Below are positions 6,202-6,668 of a stretch of DNA of 6,668 nucleotides, in pieces. A model generated the notes under the pieces. The model was not told where the DNA came from. It did no database searches and saw only the letters and a list, made by a program, of their open reading frames with translations. This DNA is from Pseudomonadota bacterium. GTDB lineage: Bacteria > Pseudomonadota > Gammaproteobacteria > Acidiferrobacterales > Acidiferrobacteraceae. The first letter of the stretch is position 1. Each line of letters opens with the position of its first letter. The stretch is from positions 1 through 6,668 of the forward strand of contig JAJZZU010000148.1 in the NCBI GenBank assembly GCA_021797365.1, in the 5' to 3' direction. Both the position numbers and the translations under genes were made by a program.

Positions 6202-6668
6202 TTAGCGGCCCGGATTCGTGCGCCCATACAGAAATGCCAGACGCGCGAGACGCGCTGGGATGGCCTCCGCGACATCCTCCCAATGGAACCGGAATCCCCA
6301 ATTTCCGCCGCACTTCCCCGGGGTATTCATGCGCGCGCTACTGCCAAGACTCAGCACGTCCTGCCACGGTACCACGGCGAGACCGGCAACCGAGGCGATG
6401 ACCGCGCGCATCACCGCCCACGCCGGGTCGCCGTTGGCATCCGGCAGATAATCATGCACGAGGGTCCGTTCGCGCGCGGTCAGCGCCGCATACCAACCGG
6501 TCGTGGTGTCATTATCGTGGGTGCCAGTATAGGCCACGCTGTTGGCCTGGTAATTGTGCGGGAGATGCGGATTCCCGGGATCACCGTCGAAGCCAAATTG
6601 CAGGACACGCATGCCCGGCAGATCGTAGCGGTCGCGCAGGGCATGGACATCGTCTGTGATGATACCGA
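6202..6668 (-). CDS. malQ: 4-alpha-glucanotransferase (amylomaltase, GH77), C-terminal part
   Basis: MalQ transfers alpha-1,4-glucan segments between maltodextrins in the cytoplasm, making longer chains that glucan phosphorylase can use. The frame is open through the right edge; about 155 residues are present of a usual length of 500 or more. The visible part starts GIITDDVHALRDRYDLPGM and continues MRVLQFGFDGDPGNPHLPHN, YTGTHDND, VPWQDVLSLGSSARMNTPG and GNWGFRF, which are GH77 signatures. The Asp in THD (codon 6514-6516) corresponds to the conserved transition-state-stabilising aspartate (Asp395 of Thermus aquaticus amylomaltase). The Met encoded at 6612-6610 lies inside the conserved MRVLQF motif and is not the start. 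Stop is TAA at 6204-6202. It shares a pathway with the phosphorylase at the left of the window, though five other segments lie between them. Confidence 0.95.
   Translation of the reverse strand, partial: GIITDDVHALRDRYDLPGMRVLQFGFDGDPGNPHLPHNYQANSVAYTGTHDNDTTTGWYAALTARERTLVHDYLPDANGDPAWAVMRAVIASVAGLAVVPWQDVLSLGSSARMNTPGKCGGNWGFRFHWEDVAEAIPARLARLAFLYGRTNPGR

Noticed and set aside
1..6668. CRISPR array, tRNA, rRNA or insertion sequence
   Set aside because: I found no spaced direct repeats, no cloverleaf-like sequence and no transposase motifs by eye.

Overview
The window comes from a GC-rich bacterium, most likely a free-living proteobacterium. This rests on the GC-rich sequence, a sigma-54 enhancer-binding regulator with a matching -24/-12 promoter, a secreted DUF4168 protein and bacterial-type glucan enzymes. 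Genus cannot be fixed from the sequence; an acidophilic or sulfur-oxidising gammaproteobacterium is only a guess.

Layout from left to right. (1) Bases 3-2414, plus strand: alpha-glucan phosphorylase of the GT35 family, lacking only its N-terminus at the window edge. (2) Bases 2415-2485: a short convergent intergenic gap with a strong stem-loop at 2439-2466. (3) Bases 2486-3844, minus strand: a sigma-54-dependent NtrC-type regulator with a complete AAA+ core and Fis-type HTH, but with glycogen-like degeneration of function in its receiver domain: glycine replaces the phosphoacceptor aspartate at residue 54. (4) Bases 3845-4078: a divergent regulatory region with a perfect 7-3-7 palindrome at 3908-3924, a weaker second dyad at 3941-3955 and a consensus sigma-54 promoter at 4024-4039. 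(5) Bases 4079-4477, plus strand: a small, exported, very basic DUF4168 protein, closed by a textbook intrinsic terminator at 4484-4530. (6) Bases 4585-5775, minus strand: a membrane acyltransferase of the Acyl_transf_3/OafA type. (7) Bases 5776-6201: a stretch with no convincing gene that ends in a sharp AT-rich patch. (8) Bases 6202-6668, minus strand: the C-terminal part of 4-alpha-glucanotransferase (MalQ, GH77), running off the right edge.

The two outer genes belong to one pathway: MalQ rearranges alpha-1,4-glucans and the phosphorylase releases glucose-1-phosphate from them. They face each other, with an apparently unrelated block between them. The most interesting part of that block is a self-contained circuit: an orphan enhancer-binding protein that probably does not depend on phosphorylation, divergently placed from a single sigma-54-controlled gene for a secreted protein of unknown function, with the enhancer palindrome and promoter both readable in the intergenic DNA. 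No kinase gene is visible nearby. The acyltransferase probably modifies a surface or exported glycan; any link to the circuit is unproven.
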